Source: Cylicocyclus nassatus (lineage: Eukaryota > Nematoda > Chromadorea > Rhabditida > Strongylidae). From it: DNA of 64,000 nucleotides. Positions 23,801-39,002 of the stretch are shown here, piece after piece. The DNA lies in contig CATQJL010000001.1 of assembly GCA_958299035.1 (NCBI GenBank), positions 49,850,461 through 49,914,460 of the forward strand, given 5' to 3'. The notes under the pieces are model-generated. The model did no database searches. It saw only the letters and a list, made by a program, of their open reading frames with translations, and was not told the origin of the DNA. How positions within the stretch are numbered: position 1 is the stretch's first letter; each line of letters begins with the position of its first letter. The position numbers were made by a program, and so were the translations under genes.

Positions 23801-26800
23801 TCGTAGGCCTTGACACTCACTCGTAGGCCTTGACACTCATTCATAGGCCTTGACACTCATTCGTAGGCCTTGACACTCATTCGTAGGCCTTGACACTCGC
23901 TCGTAGGCCTTGACACTCGCTCGTAGGCCTTGACACTCGCCCGTAGGCCTTGACACTCGCTCGTAGGCCTTGACACTCATTCATAGGCCTTGACACTCAT
24001 TCGTAGGCCTTGACACTCATTCATAGGCCTTGACACTCGCTCGTAGGCCTTGACACTCATTCGTAGGCCTTGACACTCGCTCGTAGGCCTTGACACTCGC
24101 TCGTAGGCCTTGACACTCGCTCGTAGGCCTTGACACTCACTCGTAGGCCTTGACACTCATTCGTAGGCCTTGACACTCGCCCGTAGGCCTTGACACTCGC
24201 TCGTAGGCCTTGACACTCGCTCGTAGGCCTTGACACTCGCTCGTAGGCCTTGACACTTGCTCGTGGGCCTTGACACTCGCTCGTAGGCTTTGACACTCGC
24301 TCGTAGGCCTTGACACTCATTCGTAGGCCTTGACACTCGCTCGTAGGCCTTGACACTCGCTCGTAGGCCTTGACACTCGCTTGTAGGCCTTGACACTCAC
24401 TCGTAGGCCTTGACACTCGCTCGTAGGCCTTGACACTCATTCGTAGGCCTTGACACTCACTCGTAGGCCTTGACACTCATTCGTGGGCCTTGACACTCAT
24501 TCGTAGGCCTTGACACTCGCTCGTAGGCCTTGACACTCATTCGTAGGCCTTGACACTCGCTCGTAGGCCTTGACACTCGCTCGTAGGCCTTGACACTCGC
24601 TCGTAGGCCTTGACACTCGCTCGTAGGCCTTGACACTCATTCGTGGGCCTTGACACTCATTCGTAGGCCTTGACACTCGCTCGTAGGCCTTGACACTCAT
24701 TCGTGGGCCTTGACACTCATTCGTAGGCCTTGACACTCGCTCGTAGGCCTTGACACTCATTCGTAGGCCTTGACACTCACTCGTAGGCCTTGACACTCGC
24801 TCGTAGGCCTTGACACTCATTCGTAGGCCTTCACACTCGCTCGTAGGCCTTGACACTCGCTCGTAGGCCTTGACACTCGCTCGTAGGCCTTGACACTCGC
24901 TCGTAGGCCTTGACACTCATTCGTAGGCCTTGACACTCATTCGTAGGCCTTGACACTCACTCGTAGGCCTTGACACTCATTCGTGGGCCTTGACACTCAT
25001 TCGTAGGCCTTGACACTCGCTCGTAGGCCTTGACACTCATTCGTAGGCCTTGACACTCACTCGTAGGCCTTGACACTCGCTCGTAGGCCTTGACACTCGC
25101 TCGTAGGCCTTGACACTCGCTCGTAGGCCTTGACACTCGCTCGTAGGCCTTGACACTCGCTCGTAGGCCTTGACACTCGCTCGTAGGCCTTGACACTCGC
25201 TCGTAGGCCTTGACACTCGCTCGTAGGCCTTGACACTTGCTCGTAGGCCTTGACACTCGCTCGTAGGCCTTGACACTCGCTCGTAGGCCTTGACACTCAT
25301 TCGTAGGCCTTGACACTCGCTCGTAGGCCTTGACACTCATTCGTAGGCCTTGACACTCGCTCGTAGGCCTTGACACTCATTCGTAGGCCTTGACACTCAT
25401 TCATAGGCCTTGACACTCGCTCGTAGGCCTTGACACTCGCTCGTAGGCCTTGACACTCGCTCGTAGGCCTTGACACTCGCTCGTAGGCCTTGACACTCAT
25501 TCATAGGCCTTGACACTCGCTCGTAGGCCTTGACACTCATTCGTAGGCCTTGACACTCGCTCGTAGGCCTTGACACTCGCTCGTAGGCCTTGACACTCGC
25601 TCGTAGGCCTTGACACTCATTCGTAGGCCTTGACACTCACTCGTAGGCCTTGACACTCATTCATAGGCCTTGGCACTCATTCGTAGGCCTTGACACTCAT
25701 TCGTAGGCCTTGACACTCGCTCGTAGGCCTTGACACTCGCTCGTAGGCCTTGACACTCGCCCGTAGGCCTTGACACTCGCTCGTAGGCCTTGACACTCAT
25801 TCATAGGCCTTGACACTCATTCGTAGGCCTTGACACTCATTCATAGGCCTTGACACTCGCTCGTAGGCCTTGACACTCATTCGTAGGCCTTGACACTCGC
25901 TCGTAGGCCTTGACACTCGCTCGTAGGCCTTGACACTCGCTCGTAGGCCTTGACACTCACTCGTAGGCCTTGACACTCATTCGTAGGCCTTGACACTCGC
26001 CCGTAGGCCTTGACACTCGCTCGTAGGCCTTGACACTCGCTCGTAGGCCTTGACACTCGCTCGTAGGCCTTGACACTTGCTCGTAGGCCTTGACACTCGC
26101 TCGTAGGCTTTGACACTCGCTCGTAGGCCTTGACACTCATTCGTAGGCCTTGACACTCGCTCGTAGGCCTTGACACTCGCTCGTAGGCCTTGACACTCGC
26201 TTGTAGGCCTTGACACTCACTCGTAGGCCTTGACACTCGCTCGTAGGCCTTGACACTCATTCGTAGGCCTTGACACTCACTCGTAGGCCTTGACACTCAC
26301 TCGTAGGCCTTGACACTCACTCGTAGGCCTTGACACTCATTCGTAGGCCGTGACACTCATTAGTAGGCCTTGACACTCGCTCGTAGGCCTTGACACTCAT
26401 TCGTAGGCCTTGACACTCGCTCGTAGGCCTTGACACTCGCTCGTAGGCCTTGACACTCATTAGTAGGCCTTGACACTCGCTCGTAGGCCTTGACACTCGC
26501 TCGTAGGCCTTGACACTCATTCATAGGCCTTGACACTCGCTCGTAGGCCTTGACACTCATTCGTAGGCCTTGACACTCGCTCGTAGGCCTTGACACTCGC
26601 TCGTAGGCCTTGACACTCGCTCGTAGGCCTTGACACTCATTCGTAGGCCTTGACACTCACTCGTAGGCCTTGACACTCATTCGTAGGCCTTGACACTCAC
26701 TCGTAGGCCTTGACACTCGCTCGTAGGCCTTGACACTCGCTCGTAGGCCTTGACACTCGCTCGTAGGCTTTGACACTCATTCGTAGGCCTTGACACTCGC

Positions 26801-29800
26801 TCGTAGGCCTTGACACTCATTCGTAGGCCTTGACACTCGCTCGTAGGCCTTGACACTCGCCCGTAGGCCTTGACACTCGCTCGTAGGCCTTGACACTCAT
26901 TCATAGGCCTTGACACTCATTCGTAGGCCTTGACACTCATTCGTAGGCCTTGACACTCGCTCGTAGGCCTTGACACTCGCTCGTAGGCCTTGACACTCGC
27001 CCGTAGGCCTTGACACTCGCTCGTAGGCCTTGACACTCATTCATAGGCCTTGACACTCATTCGTAGGCCTTGACACTCATTCATAGGCCTTGACACTCGC
27101 TCGTAGGCCTTGACACTCATTCGTAGGCCTTGACACTCGCTCGTAGGCCTTGACACTCGCTCGTAGGCCTTGACACTCGCTCGTAGGCCTTGACACTCAC
27201 TCGTAGGCCTTGACACTCATTCGTAGGCCTTGACACTCGCCCGTAGGCCTTGACACTCGCTCGTAGGCCTTGACACTCGCTCGTAGGCCTTGACACTCGC
27301 TCGTAGGCCTTGACACTTGCTCGTAGGCCTTGACACTCGCTCGTAGGCCTTGACACTCGCTCGTAGGCCTTGACACTCATTCGTAGGCCTTGACACTCGC
27401 TCGTAGGCCTTGACACTCGCTCGTAGGCCTTGACACTCATTCGTAGGCCTTGACACTCACTCGTAGGCCTTGACACTCGCTCGTAGGCTTTGACACTCAT
27501 TCGTAGGCCTTGACACTCGCTCGTAGGCCTTGACACTCATTCGTAGGCCTTGACACTCGCTCGTAGGCCTTGACACTCGCCCGTAGGCCTTGACACTCGC
27601 TCGTAGGCCTTGACACTCATTCATAGGCCTTGACACTCATTCGTAGGCCTTGACACTCATTCGTAGGCCTTGACACTCATTCATAGGCCTTGACACTCGC
27701 TCGTAGGCCTTGACACTCGCTCGTAGGCCTTGACACTCATTCATAGGCCTTGACACTCATTCGTAGGCCTTGACACTCATTCATAGGCCTTGACACTCGC
27801 TCGTAGGCCTTGACACTCATTCGTAGGCCTTGACACTCGCTCGTAGGCCTTGACAACTCGCTCGTAGGCCTTGACACTCACTCGTAGGCCTTGACACTCA
27901 TTCGTAGGCCTTGACACTCGCCCGTAGGCCTTGACACTCGCTCGTAGGCCTTGACACTCGCTCGTAGGCCTTGACACTCGCTCGTAGGCCTTGACACTTG
28001 CTCGTAGGCCTTGACACTCGCTCGTAGGCCTTGACACTCGCTCGTAGGCCTTGACACTCATTCATAGGCCTTGACACTCATTCGTAGGCCTTGACACTCA
28101 TTCGTAGGCCTTGACACTCATTCATAGGCCTTGACACTCGCTCGTAGGCCTTGACACTCGCTCGTAGGCCTTGACACTCATTCATAGGCCTTGACACTCA
28201 TTCGTAGGCCTTGACACTCATTCATAGGCCTTGACACTCGCTCGTAGGCCTTGACACTCATTCGTAGGCCTTGACACTCGCTCGTAGGCCTTGACAACTC
28301 GCTCGTAGGCCTTGACACTCACTCGTAGGCCTTGACACTCATTCGTAGGCCTTGACACTCGCCCGTAGGCCTTGACACTCGCTCGTAGGCCTTGACACTC
28401 GCTCGTAGGCCTTGACACTCGCTCGTAGGCCTTGACACTTGCTCGTAGGCCTTGACACTCGCTCGTAGGCCTTGACACTCGCTCGTAGGCCTTGACACTC
28501 ATTCGTAGGCCTTGACACTCGCTCGTAGGCCTTGACACTCGCTCGTAGGCCTTGACACTCATTCGTAGGCCTTGACACTCGCTCGTAGGCCTTGACACTC
28601 GCTCGTAGGCCTTGACACTCATTCGTAGGCCTTGACACTCACTCGTAGGCCTTGACACTCGCTCGTAGGCCTTGACACTCGCTCGTAGGCTTTGACACTC
28701 ATTCGTAGGCCTTGACACTCGCTCGTAGGCCTTGACACTCATTCGTAGGCCTTGACACTCGCTCGTAGGCCTTGACACTCGCCCGTAGGCCTTGACACTC
28801 GCTCGTAGGCCTTGACACTCATTCATAGGCCTTGACACTCATTCGTAGGCCTTGACACTCATTCGTAGGCCTTGACACTCGCTCGTAGGCCTTGACACTC
28901 GCTCGTAGGCCTTGACACTCGCCCGTAGGCCTTGACACTCGCTCGTAGGCCTTGACACTCATTCATAGGCCTTGACACTCATTCGTAGGCCTTGACACTC
29001 ATTCATAGGCCTTGACACTCGCTCGTAGGCCTTGACACTCATTCGTAGGCCTTGACACTCGCTCGTAGGCCTTGACACTCGCTCGTAGGCCTTGACACTC
29101 GCTCGTAGGCCTTGACACTCACTCGTAGGCCTTGACACTCATTCGTAGGCCTTGACACTCGCCCGTAGGCCTTGACACTCGCTCGTAGGCCTTGACACTC
29201 GCTCGTAGGCCTTGACACTCGCTCGTAGGCCTTGACACTTGCTCGTAGGCCTTGACACTCGCTCGTAGGCCTTGACACTCGCCCGTAGGCCTTGACACTC
29301 GCTCGTAGGCCTTGACACTCATTCATAGGCCTTGACACTCATTCGTAGGCCTTGACACTCATTCGTAGGCCTTGACACTCATTCATAGGCCTTGACACTC
29401 GCTCGTAGGCCTTGACACTCGCTCGTAGGCCTTGACACTCATTCATAGGCCTTGACACTCATTCGTAGGCCTTGACACTCATTCATAGGCCTTGACACTC
29501 GCTCGTAGGCCTTGACACTCATTCGTAGGCCTTGACACTCGCTCGTAGGCCTTGACAACTCGCTCGTAGGCCTTGACACTCACTCGTAGGCCTTGACACT
29601 CATTCGTAGGCCTTGACACTCGCCCGTAGGCCTTGACACTCGCTCGTAGGCCTTGACACTCGCTCGTAGGCCTTGACACTCGCTCGTAGGCCTTGACACT
29701 TGCTCGTAGGCCTTGACACTCGCTCGTAGGCCTTGACACTCGCTCGTAGGCCTTGACACTCATTCGTAGGCCTTGACACTCGCTCGTAGGCCTTGACACT

Positions 29801-32800
29801 CGCTCGTAGGCCTTGACACTCATTCGTAGGCCTTGACACTCGCTCGTAGGCCTTGACACTCGCTCGTAGGCCTTGACACTCATTCGTAGGCCTTGACACT
29901 CACTCGTAGGCCTTGACACTCGCTCGTAGGCTTTGACACTCATTCATAGGCCTTGACACTCGCTCGTAGGCCTTGACACTCGCTCGTAGGCCTTGACACT
30001 CATTCATAGGCCTTGACACTCATTCGTAGGCCTTGACATCCGCTCGTAGGCCTTGACACTCGCTCGTAGGCCTTGACACTCGCCCGTAGGCCTTGACACT
30101 CGCTCGTAGGCCTTGACACTCATTCATAGGCCTTGACACTCATTCGTAGGCCTTGACACTCATTCATAGGCCTTGACACTCGCTCGTAGGCCTTGACACT
30201 CATTCGTAGGCCTTGACACTCGCTCGTAGGCCTTGACACTCGCTCGTAGGCCTTGACACTCGCTCGTAGGCCTTGACACTCACTCGTAGGCCTTGACACT
30301 CGCTTGTAGGCCTTGACACTCACTCGTAGGCCTTGACACTCGCTCGTAGGCCTTGACACTCATTCGTAGGCCTTGACACTCACTCGTAGGCCTTGACACT
30401 CGCTCGTAGGCCTTGACACTCATTCGTAGGCCTTGACACTCATTCGTAGGCCTTGACACTCGCTCGTAGGCCTTGACACTCGCTCGTAGGCCTTGACACT
30501 CGCTCGTAGGCCTTGACACTCACTCGTAGGCCTTGACACTCATTCGTAGGCCTTGACACTCGCCCGTAGGCCTTGACACTCGCTCGTAGGCCTTGACACT
30601 CGCTCGTAGGCCTTGACACTCGCTCGTAGGCCTTGACACTTGCTCGTAGGCCTTGACACTCGCTCGTAGGCCTTGACACTCGCTCGTAGGCCTTGACACT
30701 CATTCGTAGGCCTTGACACTCGCTCGTAGGCCTTGACACTCGCTCGTAGGCCTTGACACTCGCTTGTAGGCCTTGACACTCACTCGTAGGCCTTGACACT
30801 CGCTCGTAGGCCTTGACACTCATTCGTAGGCCTTGACACTCACTCGTAGGCCTTGACACTCGCTCGTAGGCCTTGACACTCATTCGTAGGCCTTGACACT
30901 CGCTCGTAGGCCTTGACACTCATTCGTAGGCCTTGACACTCGCTCGTAGGCCTTGACACTCGCTCGTAGGCCTTGACACTCACTCGTAGGCCTTGACACT
31001 CACTCGTAGGCCTTGACACTCATTCGTAGGCCTTGACACTCGCTCGTAGGCCTTGACACTCGCTCGTAGGCCTTGACACTCACTCGTAGGCCTTGACACT
31101 CACTCGTAGGCCTTGACACTCATTCGTAGGCCGTGACACTCATTAGTAGGCCTTGACACTCGCTCGTAGGCCTTGACACTCATTCGTAGGCCTTGACACT
31201 CGCTCGTAGGCCTTGACACTCGCTCGTAGGCCTTGACACTCATTCGTAGGCCTTGACACTCGCTCGTAGGCCTTGACACTCGCTCGTAGGCCTTGACACT
31301 CATTCGTAGGCCTTGACACTCACTCGTAGGCCTTGACACTCGCTCGTAGGCTTTGACACTCGCTCGTAGGCCTTGACACTCATTCGTAGGCCTTGACACT
31401 CGCTCGTAGGCCTTGACACTCGCTCGTAGGCCTTGACACTCATTCGTAGGCCTTGACACTCGCTCGTAGGCCTTGACACTCGCTCGTAGGCCTTGACACT
31501 CATTCGTAGGCCTTGACACTCACTCGTAGGCCTTGACACTCGCTCGTAGGCTTTGACACTCATTCATAGGCCTTGACACTCGCTCGTAGGCCTTGACACT
31601 CGCTCGTAGGCCTTGACACTCATTCATAGGCCTTGACACTCATTCGTAGGCCTTGACACTCATTCATAGGCCTTGACACTCGCTCGTAGGCCTTGACACT
31701 CATTCGTAGGCCTTGACACTCGCTCGTAGGCCTTGACAACTCGCTCGTAGGCCTTGACACTCACTCGTAGGCCTTGACACTCATTCGTAGGCCTTGACAC
31801 TCGCCCGTAGGCCTTGACACTCGCTCGTAGGCCTTGACACTCGCTCGTAGGCCTTGACACTCGCTCGTAGGCCTTGACACTTGCTCGTAGGCCTTGACAC
31901 TCGCTCGTAGGCCTTGACACTCGCTCGTAGGCCTTGACACTCATTCGTAGGCCTTGACACTCGCTCGTAGGCCTTGACACTCGCTCGTAGGCCTTGACAC
32001 TCATTCGTAGGCCTTGACACTCGCTCGTAGGCCTTGACACTCGCTCGTAGGCCTTGACACTCATTCGTAGGCCTTGACACTCACTCGTAGGCCTTGACAC
32101 TCGCTCGTAGGCTTTGACACTCATTCGTAGGCCTTGACACTCGCTCGTAGGCCTTGACACTCATTCGTAGGCCTTGACACTCGCTCGTAGGCCTTGACAC
32201 TCGCCCGTAGGCCTTGACACTCGCTCGTAGGCCTTGACACTTGCTCGTAGGCCTTGACACTCGCTCGTAGGCCTTGACACTCGCTCGTAGGCCTTGACAC
32301 TCGCCCGTAGGCCTTGACACTCGCTCGTAGGCCTTGACACTCATTCATAGGCCTTGACACTCATTCGTAGGCCTTGACACTCATTCATAGGCCTTGACAC
32401 TCGCTCGTAGGCCTTGACACTCATTCGTAGGCCTTGACACTCGCTCGTAGGCCTTGACACTCGCTCGTAGGCCTTGACACTCGCTCGTAGGCCTTGACAC
32501 TCATTCGTAGGCCTTGACACTCACTCGTAGGCCTTGACACTCGCTCGTAGGCCTTGACACTCGCTCGTAGGCCTTGACACTCGCTCGTAGGCCTTGACAC
32601 TCATTCGTAGGCCTTGACACTCGCTCGTAGGCCTTGACACTCGCTCGTAGGCCTTGACACTCGCTCGTAGGCCTTGACACTCATTCGTAGGCCTTGACAC
32701 TCATTCGTAGGCCTTGACACTCGCTCGTAGGCCTTGACACTCGCTCGTAGGCCTTGACACTCGCTCGTAGGCCTTGACACTCATTCGTAGGCCTTGACAC

Positions 32801-33413
32801 TCACTCGTAGGCCTTGACACTCGCTCGTAGGCTTTGACACTCATTCATAGGCCTTGACACTCGCTCGTAGGCCTTGACACTCGCTCGTAGGCCTTGACAC
32901 TCATTCATAGGCCTTGACACTCATTCGTAGGCCTTGACACTCATTCATAGGCCTTGACACTCGCTCGTAGGCCTTGACACTCATTCGTAGGCCTTGACAC
33001 TCGCTCGTAGGCCTTGACAACTCGCTCGTAGGCCTTGACACTCACTCGTAGGCCTTGACACTCATTCGTAGGCCTTGACACTCGCCCGTAGGCCTTGACA
33101 CTCGCTCGTAGGCCTTGACACTCGCTCGTAGGCCTTGACACTCGCTCGTAGGCCTTGACACTTGCTCGTAGGCCTTGACACTCGCTCGTAGGCCTTGACA
33201 CTCGCTCGTAGGCCTTGACACTCATTCGTAGGCCTTGACACTCGCTCGTAGGCCTTGACACTCGCTCGTAGGCCTTGACACTCATTCGTAGGCCTTGACA
33301 CTCGCTCGTAGGCCTTGACACTCGCTCGTAGGCCTTGACACTCATTCGTAGGCCTTGACACTCACTCGTAGGCCTTGACACTCGCTCGTAGGCTTTGACA
33401 CTCATTCGTAGGC

Positions 33414-33439
33414 AAGCAGTGGTATCAACGCAGAGTACT
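33414..33439 (+). other. Library amplification adapter left in assembly (1)
   Basis: The 26 bases begin AAGCAGTGGTATCAACGCAG and end AGTACT. This is the SMART PCR primer sequence, also used as the amplification adapter in ultra-low-input PacBio HiFi libraries. It sits between ...ATTCGTAGGC and ACTCATTCGTAGG. Compared with the paralogous position 5,003 bp away, it replaces exactly 26 bp of array and keeps the 20-bp register. It is contamination, not genome. Confidence 0.95.
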
Positions 33440-36400
33440 ACTCATTCGTAGGCCTTGACACTCGCTCGTAGGCCTTGACACTCGCCCGTAGGCCTTGACA
33501 CTCGCTCGTAGGCCTTGACACTTGCTCGTAGGCCTTGACACTCGCTCGTAGGCCTTGACACTCGCTCGTAGGCCTTGACACTCGCCCGTAGGCCTTGACA
33601 CTCGCTCGTAGGCCTTGACACTCATTCATAGGCCTTGACACTCATTCGTAGGCCTTGACACTCATTCATAGGCCTTGACACTCGCTCGTAGGCCTTGACA
33701 CTCATTCGTAGGCCTTGACACTCGCTCGTAGGCCTTGACACTCGCTCGTAGGCCTTGACACTCGCTCGTAGGCCTTGACACTCACTCGTAGGCCTTGACA
33801 CTCGCTCGTAGGCCTTGACACTCATTCGTAGGCCTTGACACTCGCTCGTAGGCCTTGACACTCGCTCGTAGGCCTTGACACTCGCTTGTAGGCCTTGACA
33901 CTCACTCGTAGGCCTTGACACTCGCTCGTAGGCCTTGACACTCATTCGTAGGCCTTGACACTCACTCGTAGGCCTTGACACTCGCTCGTAGGCCTTGACA
34001 CTCATTCGTAGGCCTTGACACTCGCTCGTAGGCCTTGACACTCATTCGTAGGCCTTGACACTCGCTCGTAGGCCTTGACACTCGCTCGTAGGCCTTGACA
34101 CTCACTCGTAGGCCTTGACACTCACTCGTAGGCCTTGACACTCATTCGTAGGCCTTGACACTCGCTCGTAGGCCTTGACACTCGCTCGTAGGCCTTGACA
34201 CTCACTCGTAGGCCTTGACACTCATTCGTAGGCCTTGACACTCGCCCGTAGGCCTTGACACTCGCTCGTAGGCCTTGACACTCGCTCGTAGGCCTTGACA
34301 CTCGCTCGTAGGCCTTGACACTTGCTCGTAGGCCTTGACACTCGCTCGTAGGCCTTGACACTCGCTCGTAGGCCTTGACACTCATTCGTAGGCCTTGACA
34401 CTCGCTCGTAGGCCTTGACACTCGCTCGTAGGCCTTGACACTCATTCGTAGGCCTTGACACTCGCTCGTAGGCCTTGACACTCGCTCGTAGGCCTTGACA
34501 CTCATTCGTAGGCCTTGACACTCACTCGTAGGCCTTGACACTCGCTCGTAGGCTTTGACACTCATTCATAGGCCTTGACACTCGCTCGTAGGCCTTGACA
34601 CTCGCTCGTAGGCCTTGACACTCATTCATAGGCCTTGACACTCATTCGTAGGCCTTGACACTCATTCATAGGCCTTGACACTCGCTCGTAGGCCTTGACA
34701 CTCATTCGTAGGCCTTGACACTCGCTCGTAGGCCTTGACAACTCGCTCGTAGGCCTTGACACTCACTCGTAGGCCTTGACACTCATTCGTAGGCCTTGAC
34801 ACTCGCCCGTAGGCCTTGACACTCGCTCGTAGGCCTTGACACTCGCTCGTAGGCCTTGACACTCGCTCGTAGGCCTTGACACTTGCTCGTAGGCCTTGAC
34901 ACTCGCTCGTAGGCCTTGACACTCGCTCGTAGGCCTTGACACTCATTCGTAGGCCTTGACACTCGCTCGTAGGCCTTGACACTCGCTCGTAGGCCTTGAC
35001 ACTCATTCGTAGGCCTTGACACTCGCTCGTAGGCCTTGACACTCGCTCGTAGGCCTTGACACTCATTCGTAGGCCTTGACACTCACTCGTAGGCCTTGAC
35101 ACTCGCTCGTAGGCTTTGACACTCATTCGTAGGCCTTGACACTCGCTCGTAGGCCTTGACACTCATTCGTAGGCCTTGACACTCGCTCGTAGGCCTTGAC
35201 ACTCGCCCGTAGGCCTTGACACTCGCTCGTAGGCCTTGACACTTGCTCGTAGGCCTTGACACTCGCTCGTAGGCCTTGACACTCGCTCGTAGGCCTTGAC
35301 ACTCGCTCGTAGGCCTTGACACTCATTCGTAGGCCTTGACACTCACTCGTAGGCCTTGACACTCGCTCGTAGGCCTTGACACTCATTCGTAGGCCTTGAC
35401 ACTCATTCGTAGGCCTTGACACTCGCTCGTAGGCCTTGACACTCGCTCGTAGGCCTTGACACTCATTCGTAGGCCTTGACACTCGCTCGTAGGCCTTGAC
35501 ACTCGCTCGTAGGCCTTGACACTCACTCGTAGGCCTTGACACTCATTTGTAGGCCTTGACACTCGCCCGTAGGCCTTGACACTCGCTCGTAGGCCTTGAC
35601 ACTCGCTCGTAGGCCTTGACACTCGCTCGTAGGCCTTGACACTTGCTCGTAGGCCTTGACACTCGCTCGTAGGCCTTGACACTCGCTCGTAGGCCTTGAC
35701 ACTCATTCGTAGGCCTTGACACTCGCTCGTAGGCCTTGACACTCGCTCGTAGGCCTTGACACTCGCTTGTAGGCCTTGACACTCACTCGTAGGCCTTGAC
35801 ACTCGCTCGTAGGCCTTGACACTCATTCGTAGGCCTTGACACTCACTCGTAGGCCTTGACACTCGCTCGTAGGCCTTGACACTCATTCGTAGGCCTTGAC
35901 ACTCGCTCGTAGGCCTTGACACTCATTCGTAGGCCTTGACACTCGCTCGTAGGCCTTGACACTCGCTCGTAGGCCTTGACACTCACTCGTAGGCCTTGAC
36001 ACTCACTCGTAGGCCTTGACACTCATTCGTAGGCCTTGACACTCGCTCGTAGGCCTTGACACTCGCTCGTAGGCCTTGACACTCACTCGTAGGCCTTGAC
36101 ACTCACTCGTAGGCCTTGACACTCATTCGTAGGCCGTGACACTCATTAGTAGGCCTTGACACTCGCTCGTAGGCCTTGACACTCATTCGTAGGCCTTGAC
36201 ACTCGCTCGTAGGCCTTGACACTCGCTCGTAGGCCTTGACACTCATTCGTAGGCCTTGACACTCGCTCGTAGGCCTTGACACTCGCTCGTAGGCCTTGAC
36301 ACTCATTCGTAGGCCTTGACACTCACTCGTAGGCCTTGACACTCGCTCGTAGGCTTTGACACTCGCTCGTAGGCCTTGACACTCATTCGTAGGCCTTGAC

Positions 36401-38976
36401 ACTCGCTCGTAGGCCTTGACACTCGCTCGTAGGCCTTGACACTCATTCGTAGGCCTTGACACTCGCTCGTAGGCCTTGACACTCGCTCGTAGGCCTTGAC
36501 ACTCATTCGTAGGCCTTGACACTCACTCGTAGGCCTTGACACTCGCTCGTAGGCTTTGACACTCATTCATAGGCCTTGACACTCGCTCGTAGGCCTTGAC
36601 ACTCGCTCGTAGGCCTTGACACTCATTCATAGGCCTTGACACTCATTCGTAGGCCTTGACACTCATTCATAGGCCTTGACACTCGCTCGTAGGCCTTGAC
36701 ACTCATTCGTAGGCCTTGACACTCGCTCGTAGGCCTTGACAACTCGCTCGTAGGCCTTGACACTCACTCGTAGGCCTTGACACTCATTCGTAGGCCTTGA
36801 CACTCGCCCGTAGGCCTTGACACTCGCTCGTAGGCCTTGACACTCGCTCGTAGGCCTTGACACTCGCTCGTAGGCCTTGACACTTGCTCGTAGGCCTTGA
36901 CACTCGCTCGTAGGCCTTGACACTCGCTCGTAGGCCTTGACACTCATTCGTAGGCCTTGACACTCGCTCGTAGGCCTTGACACTCGCTCGTAGGCCTTGA
37001 CACTCATTCGTAGGCCTTGACACTCGCTCGTAGGCCTTGACACTCGCTCGTAGGCCTTGACACTCATTCGTAGGCCTTGACACTCACTCGTAGGCCTTGA
37101 CACTCGCTCGTAGGCTTTGACACTCATTCGTAGGCCTTGACACTCGCTCGTAGGCCTTGACACTCATTCGTAGGCCTTGACACTCGCTCGTAGGCCTTGA
37201 CACTCGCCCGTAGGCCTTGACACTCGCTCGTAGGCCTTGACACTTGCTCGTAGGCCTTGACACTCGCTCGTAGGCCTTGACACTCGCTCGTAGGCCTTGA
37301 CACTCGCCCGTAGGCCTTGACACTCGCTCGTAGGCCTTGACACTCATTCATAGGCCTTGACACTCATTCGTAGGCCTTGACACTCATTCATAGGCCTTGA
37401 CACTCGCTCGTAGGCCTTGACACTCATTCGTAGGCCTTGACACTCGCTCGTAGGCCTTGACACTCGCTCGTAGGCCTTGACACTCGCTCGTAGGCCTTGA
37501 CACTCATTCGTAGGCCTTGACACTCACTCGTAGGCCTTGACACTCGCTCGTAGGCCTTGACACTCGCTCGTAGGCCTTGACACTCGCTCGTAGGCCTTGA
37601 CACTCATTCGTAGGCCTTGACACTCGCTCGTAGGCCTTGACACTCGCTCGTAGGCCTTGACACTCGCTCGTAGGCCTTGACACTCATTCGTAGGCCTTGA
37701 CACTCATTCGTAGGCCTTGACACTCGCTCGTAGGCCTTGACACTCGCTCGTAGGCCTTGACACTCGCTCGTAGGCCTTGACACTCATTCGTAGGCCTTGA
37801 CACTCACTCGTAGGCCTTGACACTCGCTCGTAGGCTTTGACACTCATTCATAGGCCTTGACACTCGCTCGTAGGCCTTGACACTCGCTCGTAGGCCTTGA
37901 CACTCATTCATAGGCCTTGACACTCATTCGTAGGCCTTGACACTCATTCATAGGCCTTGACACTCGCTCGTAGGCCTTGACACTCATTCGTAGGCCTTGA
38001 CACTCGCTCGTAGGCCTTGACAACTCGCTCGTAGGCCTTGACACTCACTCGTAGGCCTTGACACTCATTCGTAGGCCTTGACACTCGCCCGTAGGCCTTG
38101 ACACTCGCTCGTAGGCCTTGACACTCGCTCGTAGGCCTTGACACTCGCTCGTAGGCCTTGACACTTGCTCGTAGGCCTTGACACTCGCTCGTAGGCCTTG
38201 ACACTCGCTCGTAGGCCTTGACACTCATTCGTAGGCCTTGACACTCGCTCGTAGGCCTTGACACTCGCTCGTAGGCCTTGACACTCATTCGTAGGCCTTG
38301 ACACTCGCTCGTAGGCCTTGACACTCGCTCGTAGGCCTTGACACTCATTCGTAGGCCTTGACACTCACTCGTAGGCCTTGACACTCGCTCGTAGGCTTTG
38401 ACACTCATTCGTAGGCCTTGACACTCGCTCGTAGGCCTTGACACTCATTCGTAGGCCTTGACACTCGCTCGTAGGCCTTGACACTCGCCCGTAGGCCTTG
38501 ACACTCGCTCGTAGGCCTTGACACTTGCTCGTAGGCCTTGACACTCGCTCGTAGGCCTTGACACTCGCTCGTAGGCCTTGACACTCGCCCGTAGGCCTTG
38601 ACACTCGCTCGTAGGCCTTGACACTCATTCATAGGCCTTGACACTCATTCGTAGGCCTTGACACTCATTCATAGGCCTTGACACTCGCTCGTAGGCCTTG
38701 ACACTCATTCGTAGGCCTTGACACTCGCTCGTAGGCCTTGACACTCGCTCGTAGGCCTTGACACTCGCTCGTAGGCCTTGACACTCACTCGTAGGCCTTG
38801 ACACTCGCTCGTAGGCCTTGACACTCATTCGTAGGCCTTGACACTCGCTCGTAGGCCTTGACACTCGCTCGTAGGCCTTGACACTCGCTTGTAGGCCTTG
38901 ACACTCACTCGTAGGCCTTGACACTCGCTCGTAGGCCTTGACACTCATTCGTAGGCCTTGACACTCACTCGTAGGC

Positions 38977-39002
38977 AAGCAGTGGTATCAACGCAGAGTA
39001 CT
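38977..39002 (+). other. Library amplification adapter left in assembly (2)
   Basis: Same 26-base adapter in the same orientation as the one at 33414, between ...ACTCGTAGGC and ACTCATTCGTAGG. The paralogous position in the other copy (about 33974) has ordinary array sequence of the same length, so again bases were overwritten and not inserted. Confidence 0.95.
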
